Positions 24,820-37,090 of a stretch of DNA of 63,919 nt are shown here, in pieces. The position numbers were made by a program, and so were the translations under genes. Each line of letters opens with the position of its first letter. Position 1 is the stretch's first letter. Source of the stretch: Gammaproteobacteria bacterium (GTDB lineage: Bacteria; Pseudomonadota; Gammaproteobacteria; Pseudomonadales; Azotimanducaceae); contig JAPUIA010000203.1 of assembly GCA_027297435.1 (NCBI GenBank), positions 1-63,919 on the forward strand. The letters run 5' to 3'. A model generated the notes under the pieces. That model searched no databases, had not been told where the DNA came from, and saw nothing but the letters and a program-made list of their open reading frames with translations.

Positions 24820-25785
24820 TCAATCGGTCGCCAGCAACGCGTCGACGAAAGCGTCGGCTTCGAACGGACGCAGGTCATCCAGCCCTTCACCGATGCCGAC
24901 GAAGTAAACGGGCTTCTCCTGTCGTGCGCGCCGCAACTGTTCAGCGATGGCGAAAAGCACGCCAGCTTTGGCGCTGCCGTCGAGCTTGGTGATGACGAAG
25001 CCGCTCACCTCAATCGCCGCATCGAACTCCCGCACCTGACTGAGCGCATTTTGCCCCACCCCGGCGTCGAGCACCAATAGCACCTCGTGCGGGGCGGTTG
25101 GGTCAAGGCGCGCTACGACTCGGCGAATCTTTTTCAGCTCTTCCATCAAGTTGACCTTGGCTTGCAGGCGTCCTGCGGTGTCCGCGAGCACCACGTCGAC
25201 ATTCCGCGCCTTCGCAGCTTGCACACCATCGTAGACGACCGATGCGCTGTCGGCGCCCTGTTGTTGGGCGATCACGACCACGTCATTGCGCTCGCCCCAC
25301 GCCTGTAGCTGCTCGACCGCTGCAGCTCGAAACGTGTCGCCGGCCGCCAACAACACGCTCAAACCTTGCGATTTGAGGGTCTTGGCCAGCTTACCAATCG
25401 TCGTGGTTTTACCGACACCGTTCACGCCAACAAAGAATACGACGAATGGCCGCCGGCTGGTGTCCACGGTAAACGCCTTCTGCAGCGGCGCTAACCGTGC
25501 CTTCAACAATACCCCCAACGCTGCATGCAACGCGGCCGTATTGTTGAGCTCGCGGCGTTTTACGCTTTCAGACAATGCATCCATGATACTTGCCGTGGCG
25601 TCGATACCGACATCCGTCAAGAGCAGCGATGTTTCCAGTTCCTCCAAAACCGACTCATCGATCTCACGCTCGCCGAGCAGCAGATTGCCAACGCCCTCGG
25701 CCAGCCGCGAACGGGTTTTGCCCAATCCGGATCTGAGCTTCTTCCAAAACCCAGCCTCGTTTTTCGGAACGGCTTCGCTCAACAT
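24820..25785 (-). CDS. ftsY: Signal recognition particle receptor FtsY
   Basis: GTPase that docks SRP-bound ribosomes at the membrane. The NG domain is complete: FWKKLRSGLGKTRSRLAEG, P-loop GVNGVGKTTTIGKLA, DTFRAAAVEQL, DTAGRLQAKVNLMEEL and TKLDGSAKAG. It lacks the long acidic A domain of E. coli FtsY, giving 321 aa. The start at 25785 is chosen because AAGGAG lies just upstream; another ATG five codons earlier (25800) has no ribosome binding site. Divergent from rsmD. Confidence 0.94.
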   Translation of the reverse strand: MLSEAVPKNEAGFWKKLRSGLGKTRSRLAEGVGNLLLGEREIDESVLEELETSLLLTDVGIDATASIMDALSESVKRRELNNTAALHAALGVLLKARLAPLQKAFTVDTSRRPFVVFFVGVNGVGKTTTIGKLAKTLKSQGLSVLLAAGDTFRAAAVEQLQAWGERNDVVVIAQQQGADSASVVYDGVQAAKARNVDVVLADTAGRLQAKVNLMEELKKIRRVVARLDPTAPHEVLLVLDAGVGQNALSQVREFDAAIEVSGFVITKLDGSAKAGVLFAIAEQLRRARQEKPVYFVGIGEGLDDLRPFEADAFVDALLATD

Positions 25786-25820
25786 TGACTCCTTCAGCAT
25801 GTCGACACCGTGGCTTTTGC

Positions 25821-26378
25821 ATGGCCCAAAACGAAGTGCGCATTATCGGCGGTCTATGGAAAGGGCGAAAGCTCAGGTTTCCCCTGCGGCGTGCCCTGCG
25901 CCCTTCGCTTGGACGCGTGCGCGAAACCTTGTTCAACTGGCTGAGCGCACAGGTACAAGACAGCGACTGCCTGGATCTGTTCGCCGGGAGCGGCGCGCTC
26001 GGTTTCGAAGCGCTTTCCAGAGGCGCAAAATCGGTAACCTTCGTCGAACGCGACCGTTCGGTCGCACAAGCGCTAAAGGATAACGCACGACTGTTCGACG
26101 CCGTGCAATGCACGGTTCGACAGCAAACGGCGGCCAGGTTTCTGCAGCACGCTTCTCTCGACGCCTCGGATTGGAACATTCTGTTCCTCGACCCACCGTT
26201 TGCGACTCAGTTGCTGGAGAAAACCCTCATGCTCATTGCAGAAACCAACACGTTGCGCACCGGCGGCCTGATATATTTTGAATGCACCCGGCGTCATGAG
26301 CTCGACCTCGAAGGCTGGCGGTTAGTCAAACGCGGAGCCGCGGGCGACACTCAATTCGGGCTCCTTGCCTCCGTTTGA
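25821..26378 (+). CDS. rsmD: 16S rRNA (guanine(966)-N2)-methyltransferase
   Basis: Methylates G966 of 16S rRNA. The 185-aa chain has RIIGGLWKGRKL, RPSLGRVRETLFNWL, the SAM motif DLFAGSGALGFEALSRGA and the catalytic loop LFLDPPF. The start is ATG 25821 (MAQNEVRIIGG), the usual N-terminus; a GTG-type extension upstream would run into ftsY. Its end overlaps nothing, but coaD follows within 45 bp. Confidence 0.94.
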   Translation: MAQNEVRIIGGLWKGRKLRFPLRRALRPSLGRVRETLFNWLSAQVQDSDCLDLFAGSGALGFEALSRGAKSVTFVERDRSVAQALKDNARLFDAVQCTVRQQTAARFLQHASLDASDWNILFLDPPFATQLLEKTLMLIAETNTLRTGGLIYFECTRRHELDLEGWRLVKRGAAGDTQFGLLASV

Positions 26379-26422
26379 GGTCCTCGCTACCATCGCGCCC
26401 CTTCAGAGGGGGGGAACTGAGA

Positions 26423-26899
26423 ATGACCGTCGTCGTATATCCTGGCTCGTTCAATCCGATCACCAACGGCCATACCGATCTGGTTAAACGTGCGCTGAAT
26501 CTATTCGATCACGTGGTGCTCGCGATCGGCACCTCGGCGTCGAAGGATCCAGCAACCTATCTGAAGGATCGCATAGAGCTTTGCCGAGTGGTTCTTGCCG
26601 AGTTCGGCGATCAGGTGTCGGTCGAGGGTTTCAATACGCTGTTGGTCGATTACGTGCGCAGTAAGGACACCACGTTCATACTACGTGGACTGCGCACAGT
26701 GACCGACTTCGACTACGAGTTTCAGATGGCGGAGATGAACCAGTCGTTGGACGCCGAAATCGAGTACGTTTTCTTACCAACGTCTAAGGATTGTTCTTTC
26801 ATTTCATCCACCCTGGTCCGCGAGATTGCGACGCTTGGCGGCAACGTTTCAGAGTTTGTCCATCCGGCGGTAGCTACCGCGCTCGCCGACGGACAGTAG
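26423..26899 (+). CDS. coaD: Pantetheine-phosphate adenylyltransferase
   Basis: Transfers AMP from ATP to 4'-phosphopantetheine, the penultimate step of coenzyme A synthesis. The 158-aa protein has the nucleotidyltransferase motif YPGSFNPITNGHTDL, RGLRTVTDFDYEFQMA and the ISSTLVREIA motif. ATG 26423 gives the standard N-terminus MTVVVYPGSF; a G-rich stretch (GAGGGGGGGAA) lies upstream and may include the ribosome binding site. rsmD-coaD is a common pair. Confidence 0.96.
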   Translation: MTVVVYPGSFNPITNGHTDLVKRALNLFDHVVLAIGTSASKDPATYLKDRIELCRVVLAEFGDQVSVEGFNTLLVDYVRSKDTTFILRGLRTVTDFDYEFQMAEMNQSLDAEIEYVFLPTSKDCSFISSTLVREIATLGGNVSEFVHPAVATALADGQ

Positions 26900-26906
26900 A
26901 AAGCTC

Positions 26907-27203
26907 TTACTGAGCTCTACCTGCAGTGCGGCAGCCGAGGCAGCGCACAAAGGTTTCCCGCACGGGCTTGACGACCAACGCTTTGGCGGCCGCGCCGACG
27001 TTACCGCCCAAGGCACTGAACGGCAGACTGACGACGAATATGGTCGTGCCAACGACGGTGAAAATGACTCCTAGCGGCCGCGCAACGATGATATCCGCTG
27101 CCATTGCGCCTGCGGTGGGCGCGCCTTCGGGTGCGGCGAGTGCCGGTAGGCCGACCAAGGCAACTCCGAACATCAGTACAGTCAGCAGCAATTTCTTCAT
27201 CAT
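26907..27203 (-). CDS. Small secreted or membrane protein of unknown function
   Basis: About 98 aa. The N-terminus is a signal-peptide-like MKKLLLTVLMFGVALVGLPA with an ALAA cleavage-like site; a second hydrophobic stretch (PLGVIFTVVGTTIFVVSLPF) and the segment FSALGGNVGAAAKALVVKP follow. The end contains RCLGCRTAG. It resembles short conserved proteins found in Pseudomonas and relatives, sometimes labelled multidrug transporter without evidence. Three ATGs in a row (27206, 27203, 27200) follow AAGAGG; 27203 has the best spacing. Convergent with coaD, 7 bp apart. Confidence 0.75.
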   Translation of the reverse strand: MMKKLLLTVLMFGVALVGLPALAAPEGAPTAGAMAADIIVARPLGVIFTVVGTTIFVVSLPFSALGGNVGAAAKALVVKPVRETFVRCLGCRTAGRAQ

Positions 27204-27279
27204 CATGAGCCTCTTGGTTTCCATGTCCATGTCCGTTCGCTCGCCTCAGCAAGCGACCAAGATCCTCGAAACTTTACCA

Positions 27280-28110
27280 CTAAGAACGCCCAAAACCTTG
27301 GCTACGTTGGCATTTTGGACAAAAAACCGTGGCTCTTTGGCCGACCCGGCGGTTTTTGAGTACACATGAGCAACGGCGGCACGCCTGGCCCGCGCGCCCA
27401 TAAACATTCAGCTGTTGTTGAAAATAGCCGGGTTTGCCGTCACTCCCCACAAAATCTCGTAGCGTCGTGCCACCGACCTCGACGGCCTCGGCCAACACCC
27501 CTTTGATCGCCGCCACCAGTAGCTCGTAACCTTTGAGGGTTACCCTACCGGCTGGGACGGTCGGTCGAATACCTGCCAAAAACAAGGCTTCGGCCGCGTA
27601 GATATTGCCGACGCCCACAACGACGCGACTATCCATGATGAAGTTCTTGACCGCCAATTTGCGACTTTTTGCCATTTTCTTGAGATATTCAGGCACGAAC
27701 TCTCTCGACAGCGGCTCCAAGCCAAGATGCGCTAGCAACCTGTGGCTCTCTTCCTCAGAAGGCCACCACAACACGCTGCCGAAACGCCGGGGATCGTTGA
27801 GCCGCACGACCAAATTGGGGGTGAAGCACAAATCGACATGGTCATGCTTGCCCGGCTCTACGTCTGGAGCGACGAGCCGCAAACTGCCCGACATGCCGAG
27901 ATGCACGATGAGGGTGCCCGAGGGAAATTCGAACAATAGGTACTTGCCGCGCCGTTTTAGTGCGGTTAGGCGTTCGTCGCGAAGCTGTTCCGGAATCTGT
28001 ACCGGCCAACGCAATAGCGGGTTGCGCACCTTCCAACCAACAACGCGTTGGCCCTCGACCCAAGATGAGAGGCCGCGCCGGGTTGTTTCGACTTCCGGGA
28101 GTTCAGGCAC
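27280..28110 (-). CDS. mutM: Formamidopyrimidine-DNA glycosylase
   Basis: Base-excision repair enzyme removing 8-oxoguanine and ring-opened purines. The 276-aa protein begins PELPEVETTRRGL, where Pro2 is the catalytic nucleophile and Glu3 also acts. GVGNIYAAEALF and the C-terminal zinc finger (CRRCSCVLKN...CPKCQRSQ) are intact. Because Pro2 must follow the initiator, the start is fixed as GTG at 28110, and AGGAG abuts it directly, an unusually tight spacing. Downstream of rpmG. Confidence 0.95.
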   Translation of the reverse strand: MPELPEVETTRRGLSSWVEGQRVVGWKVRNPLLRWPVQIPEQLRDERLTALKRRGKYLLFEFPSGTLIVHLGMSGSLRLVAPDVEPGKHDHVDLCFTPNLVVRLNDPRRFGSVLWWPSEEESHRLLAHLGLEPLSREFVPEYLKKMAKSRKLAVKNFIMDSRVVVGVGNIYAAEALFLAGIRPTVPAGRVTLKGYELLVAAIKGVLAEAVEVGGTTLRDFVGSDGKPGYFQQQLNVYGRAGQACRRCSCVLKNRRVGQRATVFCPKCQRSQGFGRS

Positions 28111-28133
28111 CTCCTGAAAAAACGGACGGTGCG

Positions 28134-28289
28134 TTACTTGATCTTGGCTTCCGTGTAGAGCACGTGTTTGCGTATGACGGGATCGTACTTCTTAAACTCA
28201 AGCTTATCCGGCGTGGTGCGTTTGTTCTTGTCGGTCGTGTAGTAATGGCCGGTACCGGCGCTGGAAACGAGCTTTATCTTGTCGCGCAT
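28134..28289 (-). CDS. rpmG: 50S ribosomal protein L33
   Basis: A 51-aa basic ribosomal protein: [17 protein letters not shown] at the start, then [17 protein letters not shown], ending VLYTEAKIK. It lacks the zinc-binding cysteines of the C+ form, as expected for a C- paralogue in gammaproteobacteria. Follows rpmB by 14 bp, in the conserved rpmB-rpmG order. Confidence 0.96.
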   Translation of the reverse strand: MRDKIKLVSSAGTGHYYTTDKNKRTTPDKLEFKKYDPVIRKHVLYTEAKIK

Positions 28290-28303
28290 GTGCCTTCCTC
28301 GCG

Positions 28304-28540
28304 TTAGATCTTCTGGCCTTGGGCGCGCATGTCGGCGAGCACCTTGTCGATGCCCTTCTTGTCGATGACCCGCATGCCTTTTGCGGAAACTCGCAATCGG
28401 ACAAAGCGGTTCTCGCTCTGCACCCAGAACCGATGATAGTGCAAATTGGGCGAAAAGCGGCGGCGCGTCCTGTTATTTGCGTGGCTCACGTTGTTGCCCG
28501 ACATCGGGCGCTTGCCTGTCACCTGGCAAACCTGAGACAT
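28304..28540 (-). CDS. rpmB: 50S ribosomal protein L28
   Basis: A 78-aa ribosomal protein: [37 protein letters not shown] and [15 protein letters not shown] are all diagnostic. First gene of the rpmB-rpmG-mutM group, with its own promoter-like sequence 29 bp upstream. Confidence 0.97.
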   Translation of the reverse strand: MSQVCQVTGKRPMSGNNVSHANNRTRRRFSPNLHYHRFWVQSENRFVRLRVSAKGMRVIDKKGIDKVLADMRAQGQKI

Positions 28541-28568
28541 CTCGAAGACCCTGAAAAAATGAGGCGCG

Positions 28569-28597
28569 TTTATACCAGCTGCGCTCGGCCACGTCTA
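28569..28597 (-). promoter_or_regulatory. Sigma70-type promoter of rpmB-rpmG
   Basis: On the minus strand TAGACG (-35, 28597-28592) and TATAAA (-10, 28574-28569) are separated by 17 bp. The predicted start site near 28562 gives a leader of about 20 nt before the rpmB ATG. It lies just downstream of the radC stop, consistent with independent expression of the ribosomal genes. Confidence 0.6.
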
Positions 28598-28613
28598 GGC
28601 GGCGCACCCGTCC

Positions 28614-29309
28614 TCAAAGCAAACCGCGTTCCGCCATCGACACTGTGCTTTCAGATCCGATTACAATGTGATCGAGCACTTTGACGTCGAGTTCAGCGAG
28701 AAGCCGCCGTAGACGCTCGGTCAGTTCAATGTCGCTCACCGAAGGTTCCGCGACGCCGGACGGGTGGTTGTGGACGAAGATTACGGCGGCCGCGTTGCAG
28801 GCCAGGACCTGCTTGATCACCTCACGCGGATAGACGTTGGCACGGTCGACCGAGCCGAGAAAGAGCTTCTCGAAACGCAATAGCCGATGCCTTGCATCCA
28901 GAAACAGGCACCCGAAGACTTCGCGTTCAAGGCCCGCATACTCTGCCATCACGAAGAGTGTCACATCCCCTGAACCCTGGAACACGCGACGCTCCCGCAA
29001 CCGACTGCTGGCATATCTGGCGATCATCGGCACCACCGCCTTCAGGCACGCGACTTTGGCCGGACCGAGGTCACGGCACGCCAACAGACTCTTTGACGGT
29101 GCATCGAGCACGGCGCGAAGCGAACCAAACTGGCCGAGCAAGCGCCGGGCCAAGACGATCGCGTTGCCCGACTTGCCGCCGGTCCTGAGTAGTACCGCCA
29201 GCAGCTCCGCGTCGGTCAAGTTTTGCTGGCCACCACCCAATAGTCGCTCTCGAGGCCGTTCCGGAGACTCCCAATCCTTGATATTCAGCTCTGTGTTCCG
29301 GTGCGCCAC
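28614..29309 (-). CDS. radC: RadC/YsxA family JAB1/MPN protein
   Basis: A 231-aa protein with an N-terminal helix-hairpin-helix-like region (LTDAELLAVLLRTG; LLACRDLGPAKVACLKAV) and a C-terminal JAMM metalloprotease-like domain with FVHNHPSGVAEPS. Once assigned to DNA repair; the real function is uncertain. The start is GTG 29309 (VAHRNTELNIKDW), with GAGGGA five bases upstream; the frame is open further, but upstream it overlaps the divergent coaBC gene. Confidence 0.92.
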   Translation of the reverse strand: MAHRNTELNIKDWESPERPRERLLGGGQQNLTDAELLAVLLRTGGKSGNAIVLARRLLGQFGSLRAVLDAPSKSLLACRDLGPAKVACLKAVVPMIARYASSRLRERRVFQGSGDVTLFVMAEYAGLEREVFGCLFLDARHRLLRFEKLFLGSVDRANVYPREVIKQVLACNAAAVIFVHNHPSGVAEPSVSDIELTERLRRLLAELDVKVLDHIVIGSESTVSMAERGLL

Positions 29310-29403
29310 TGTATCCCTCAATACTGCTAAGATTGTTGCCAATGCCCCGACTAATGGGTGCCCAATACTGAGGTTTGGCGCTGCCACGCCGCATCCGTCA
29401 AAT

Positions 29404-30657
29404 ATGTCAGAGCTATCCGGCAAGAACATTCTGCTCGGCATCACAGGTGGGATCGCAGCCTTTAAGACTCCGATGCTTGTGCGATTGTTGCGCGATGGCG
29501 GCGTCAACGTACAGGTTGTCATGACGGCTGCAGCACACCGCTTCGTGACGCCTACAACCCTACAAGCGGTCTCCGGGCGTCCTGTTCGGGACGACCTCTG
29601 GGACGCAGCCGCCGAGGCTGCCATGGGCCACATCGAGCTTGCCCGATGGGCCGATCTGGTGGTGATCGCGCCTGCTACGGCACATTGCATGGCGACGCTG
29701 GCTCAAGGCTTGGCCGATAACCTCTTAGCGACGCTCTGTCTCGCGACCAAGGCACCAATTCTAGTCGTTCCGGCCATGAACCAAGCCATGTGGTCAAGTG
29801 CTGCAACCCAACGCAACGTGTCCAAACTAATCGCCGACGGGGTCTCGATCGTCGGCCCTGACGAAGGCGACCAGGCTTGCGGTGACACAGGGCCGGGTCG
29901 CATGGTGGAACCGCCCGCGATCGTCGATCGCATTCGCCAGCGATTGGTCGCGCCGGTGTTGGCCGGCGTAAAGCCGGTGTTGGCCGGCGTAAAGGTGTTG
30001 ATCACCGCCGGGCCGACCGTTGAAGCCATCGATCCGGTGCGCTTCATTTCCAACTACAGCTCTGGCAAGCAGGGCTACGCCATCGCCCAAGCGGCGGTCA
30101 ACGCCGGCGCTGAAGTGACACTGGTTTCAGGGCCGACGAACCTCGCCCCACCCAGCGGCGTACGCATGATCGCCGTGCAAAGCGCCCACGATATGTTCGA
30201 TGCGGTACACGCCGAAGTCGCAGATCAAAACGTGGTCATCGGCGTGGCGGCAGTCGCCGACTATCGACCTGCCGAGCAAGCGCCCCAGAAGCTCAAGAAG
30301 AAATCAGACAAGATGAATCTTTTGCTCGACCAGAACCCAGACATTATCGCTTCGGTGGCAGCACTCAAAAACAAGCCTCTCGTCGTCGGATTCGCTGCCG
30401 AAACCGAACAACTCATCGAGCACGCCCGGGCGAAACGTGTGCGTAAGGGCTTGGACGCTATCGTCGTCAACGACGTATCGAAGCAGGACATCGGCTTCAA
30501 CAGCGACTACAACTCGGCCACGCTGATCTGGGCGCAGGGTGAACTTGCTTTACCGTTTCAGACCAAGGACGAGCTCGCAACGAGCCTGATCCGCCACCTC
30601 GCCGACATTTTTGTGAGCCAGTTAGCGATTACCAACCCCGAGTCGGCCACAAATTAG
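29404..30657 (+). CDS. coaBC: Bifunctional phosphopantothenoylcysteine decarboxylase / phosphopantothenate-cysteine ligase
   Basis: Two consecutive steps of coenzyme A synthesis. The CoaC half has ILLGITGGIAAFKT, catalytic His in MGHIELARWAD, PAMNQAMW and the Cys loop ACGDTGPGRM. The CoaB half starts at VLITAGPTVEAIDPVRF, with SNYSSGKQGYA and KLKKKSDKMNLLL. ATG 29404 gives the usual N-terminus; the same frame is open upstream through radC, but without homology. A 7-codon duplication (PVLAGVK twice) lies in the linker between halves. Followed directly by algC; dut is not between them. Confidence 0.95.
   Translation: MSELSGKNILLGITGGIAAFKTPMLVRLLRDGGVNVQVVMTAAAHRFVTPTTLQAVSGRPVRDDLWDAAAEAAMGHIELARWADLVVIAPATAHCMATLAQGLADNLLATLCLATKAPILVVPAMNQAMWSSAATQRNVSKLIADGVSIVGPDEGDQACGDTGPGRMVEPPAIVDRIRQRLVAPVLAGVKPVLAGVKVLITAGPTVEAIDPVRFISNYSSGKQGYAIAQAAVNAGAEVTLVSGPTNLAPPSGVRMIAVQSAHDMFDAVHAEVADQNVVIGVAAVADYRPAEQAPQKLKKKSDKMNLLLDQNPDIIASVAALKNKPLVVGFAAETEQLIEHARAKRVRKGLDAIVVNDVSKQDIGFNSDYNSATLIWAQGELALPFQTKDELATSLIRHLADIFVSQLAITNPESATN
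29953..29994. repeat. 21-bp perfect tandem duplication in the coaBC linker
   Basis: Two identical 21-bp copies, 29953-29973 and 29974-29994, encode PVLAGVK twice between the decarboxylase and ligase domains. It is in frame and perfect at the nucleotide level, so probably recent. Confidence 0.9.
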
Positions 30658-30740
30658 ACGATTGGCAACGAATCGCCTAGCCAGGGTCGGCCACGGTAAT
30701 TAACATACCCCAGAAACAACAAGGACGTGGGCCGCTCGAC

Positions 30741-34777
<4,037 letters not shown>

Positions 34778-35430
34778 ACGGTGATCGGCCCAACCACCAC
34801 CTCACAATCCGATATTCCCAGCATCTTACGATCGTCTTCGAACTCGCCACGTTTTTGGTTTTGTTCTTGGCGGCGCTGCTGAATTTCCGCTTGCAGGTTG
34901 GCAATCTGCGTCTCGGTACGGCCGATATTGGAAACCAACGCCGCGGTAGGCTCCGAACCTGCGCGTTCGGCTCGAGCCGCTCGAGATTGCAGATCGTCCA
35001 ATTGGTTGCGTAGATGAACGACGTTGGCATTGGCATTGACGATGCGCGTATCGAGCGAAGCGATGACTTGTTCTTCGCTGTAATCGACGTCATCTATCGA
35101 TCGGTAAAGCGCTTGCACACGCTGTAGCTTGGCCTTGCAGACGGCGAGATCGTGATCCCGACGTGCCTTGATCTGGGCTTGTTCTACCGTCAGCTGCGGC
35201 AGTATGGTTTCGATCACCGCATAGGTGGTGCCGTCCAATATTTCGTAGCCGTACTTCACACGATGATTCGGAACGACGTGGGAAATGACCAGGTTACCGC
35301 TGTCGTCGTAAAACCTGAACACCTTGGGCCCGGCGGCAAGCGTCTGCCCGCCAACAACGGCGAGACACAGGCTCAAGCACAAAAGAATTCTACGCAGATG
35401 CTTTGTCGTTCTCATACCCACTTCCTATCC

Positions 35431-36087
35431 CTAGCTCAGGACGCAATACGCATCCTGGTAGGCCCGCACGGAGGCGACCAAGTTCGCCGGATGTTTGTCC
35501 GGTTGCTGATTCAAGTCAAGGTACTCGATCACGTCCTTAAGGGTCGCGATGCTGGCTACCGGCACGCCCAAATCTATCTCCATCCGGCGAACCGCTGTGG
35601 TCTCTCCATTGAGCTTTTCCTGACGATCGAGCGCAATGACGATGCCGGCCAGCGTTGCACCCGCTTCCGTCACCAAGCTCGCGGCTTCGCGAATGGCGGT
35701 GCCGGCGGTGAGCACGTCGTCAACCAACAACACGCGTCCTTCCACAGGCGCGCCGACGAACACCCCGCCCTCGCCATGATCTTTGGCTTCCTTGCGGTTG
35801 AAGGCAATGCCCTTCGTCACTCCGCGGTCAGCAAGAGCCAACGTGGTTGCCACGGCGATGGGGATGCCCTTGTAGGCTGGACCAAACAGCATATCGAAAT
35901 CACAACCCAGCGCTTCGATGGTAGAGGCGTAGAAACGCCCCAACTCGGCTAACGCGGTACCGTCGCTTACCGCGCCTAAGTTGAAAAAGTAAGGGCTGCG
36001 ACGGCCGGACTTCAGCTGAAAATCGCCAAACCGTAACACCTCCTGTTGCACCATCAACTTCAGGAAAGCTTGTTTGTCTACACCCAT
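35431..36087 (-). CDS. pyrE: Orotate phosphoribosyltransferase
   Basis: Converts orotate and PRPP to orotidine monophosphate in pyrimidine synthesis. The 218-aa protein shows GRRSPYFFNLG, MLFGPAYKGIPIA, AFNRKEAKDHGEGG and the PRPP-binding VLLVDDVLTAGTAIREA. Downstream of rph by 13 bp, as in many proteobacteria (rph-pyrE). Confidence 0.96.
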   Translation of the reverse strand: MGVDKQAFLKLMVQQEVLRFGDFQLKSGRRSPYFFNLGAVSDGTALAELGRFYASTIEALGCDFDMLFGPAYKGIPIAVATTLALADRGVTKGIAFNRKEAKDHGEGGVFVGAPVEGRVLLVDDVLTAGTAIREAASLVTEAGATLAGIVIALDRQEKLNGETTAVRRMEIDLGVPVASIATLKDVIEYLDLNQQPDKHPANLVASVRAYQDAYCVLS

Positions 36088-36100
36088 CTACAACACCTCG

Positions 36101-36811
36101 TCACAGTTCCAACGCTCGTCGCTGGATTGCCAAGAGCTCCTCCGTGCCTTTACGCGCCAGGGCTAACATGTCGGCGAGTTCCGCGTCCGTAAACGCAGCG
36201 CCTTCCGCGGTACCCTGAATTTCAATGAAACCACCCGAGGCGAGTCGCACGACATTCATGTCGGTTGCGGCCGTCGAATCTTCGGCGTAATCCAAATCCA
36301 GCACAGGCACGCCCTGCCAGATACCGACGGATATAGATGCCACGAACTCCCTGAACGCGGGCTGAACTCCGATCTCGCTGATCGCATCTGCGAGTGCGAC
36401 GGCACCGCCGGTAATGGACGCCGTACGCGTGCCTCCGTCGGCCTGAATCACGTCGCAATCGATGCGGATCGTGTATTCCCCCAGCGCTTGCATATCGACG
36501 GCTGCGCGTAACGAGCGGCCGATTAGCCGCTGAATCTCGACGGTTCTACCGGCTTGTTTGCCCCGTGCCGCTTCGCGTTCCGCACGTGGTTGCGTCGCAC
36601 CCGGCAACATCCCGTACTCAGCGGTTATCCAGCCGCGACCTTGGCCTCTCAAGAAGTTCGGCACCGAATCCTCGACACTCGCCGTGCAAATGACCTTGGT
36701 ATCGCCGAACTCCACCAACACCGAACCTGCCGCATGTTTGGTGAAGCCTCGGGTCACGATGACCGGCCGCAATTCATCCAACGCCCGGCCGCTGGGTCTG
36801 GTTGGGTGCAT
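36101..36811 (-). CDS. rph: Ribonuclease PH
   Basis: Phosphorolytic 3'-5' exoribonuclease that trims tRNA precursors. The 236-aa chain carries [58 protein letters not shown] and [19 protein letters not shown] 36811 is chosen because GGAGG lies six bases upstream. The protein is full length, unlike the frameshifted copy in E. coli K-12. Confidence 0.96.
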   Translation of the reverse strand: MHPTRPSGRALDELRPVIVTRGFTKHAAGSVLVEFGDTKVICTASVEDSVPNFLRGQGRGWITAEYGMLPGATQPRAEREAARGKQAGRTVEIQRLIGRSLRAAVDMQALGEYTIRIDCDVIQADGGTRTASITGGAVALADAISEIGVQPAFREFVASISVGIWQGVPVLDLDYAEDSTAATDMNVVRLASGGFIEIQGTAEGAAFTDAELADMLALARKGTEELLAIQRRALEL

Positions 36812-36879
36812 CGTAATCCTCCGTTTTTTGGGCCGGCACTTGGGCATCTACGTTGAAGAGGGGGTCGCAGGAGGATGCC

Positions 36880-36907
36880 ATTATACGGACACTACGACTG
36901 GTCTCAA
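36880..36907 (-). promoter_or_regulatory. Sigma70-type promoter of rph-pyrE
   Basis: On the minus strand TTGAGA (36907-36902) and a perfect TATAAT (36885-36880) are separated by 16 bp. The start site near 36873 would give a leader of about 60 nt to the rph ATG. Confidence 0.65.
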
Positions 36908-36996
36908 AAACGCCGTCCTGGCATTTTTTCGAGACGGTTTGCCACGCAAACCTCACATTTTCCTTACGCATTATGGTCGCGCATCCACGCGCTTCC

Positions 36997-37027
36997 TAGA
37001 AGCGGTCTCTTCTTGAGGCCGCTTCTA
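36997..37027. other. 13-bp stem-loop upstream of yicC
   Basis: TAGAAGCGGTCTC pairs with GAGGCCGCTTCTA around TTCTT, with one G-T pair. It lies in the 279-bp rph-yicC divergent gap, 64 bp before the yicC ATG. No T-run follows on either strand, so it is not a standard terminator. It might be a leader-RNA hairpin or a protein site. The rest of 36812-37090 shows the rph promoter, a TAGAAT -10-like hexamer at 37055-37060 and no gene. Confidence 0.55.
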
Positions 37028-37090
37028 CGTCGGGCGGCGCTGACAAATTGGCGTTAGAATCCCGCCGACTTCAGCCATTTTGCATCTTCC

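Noticed and set aside
28837-29403. N-terminal extension of coaBC over radC
   Set aside because: No homology before MSELSGKNILLG; antisense to the conserved radC coding sequence.
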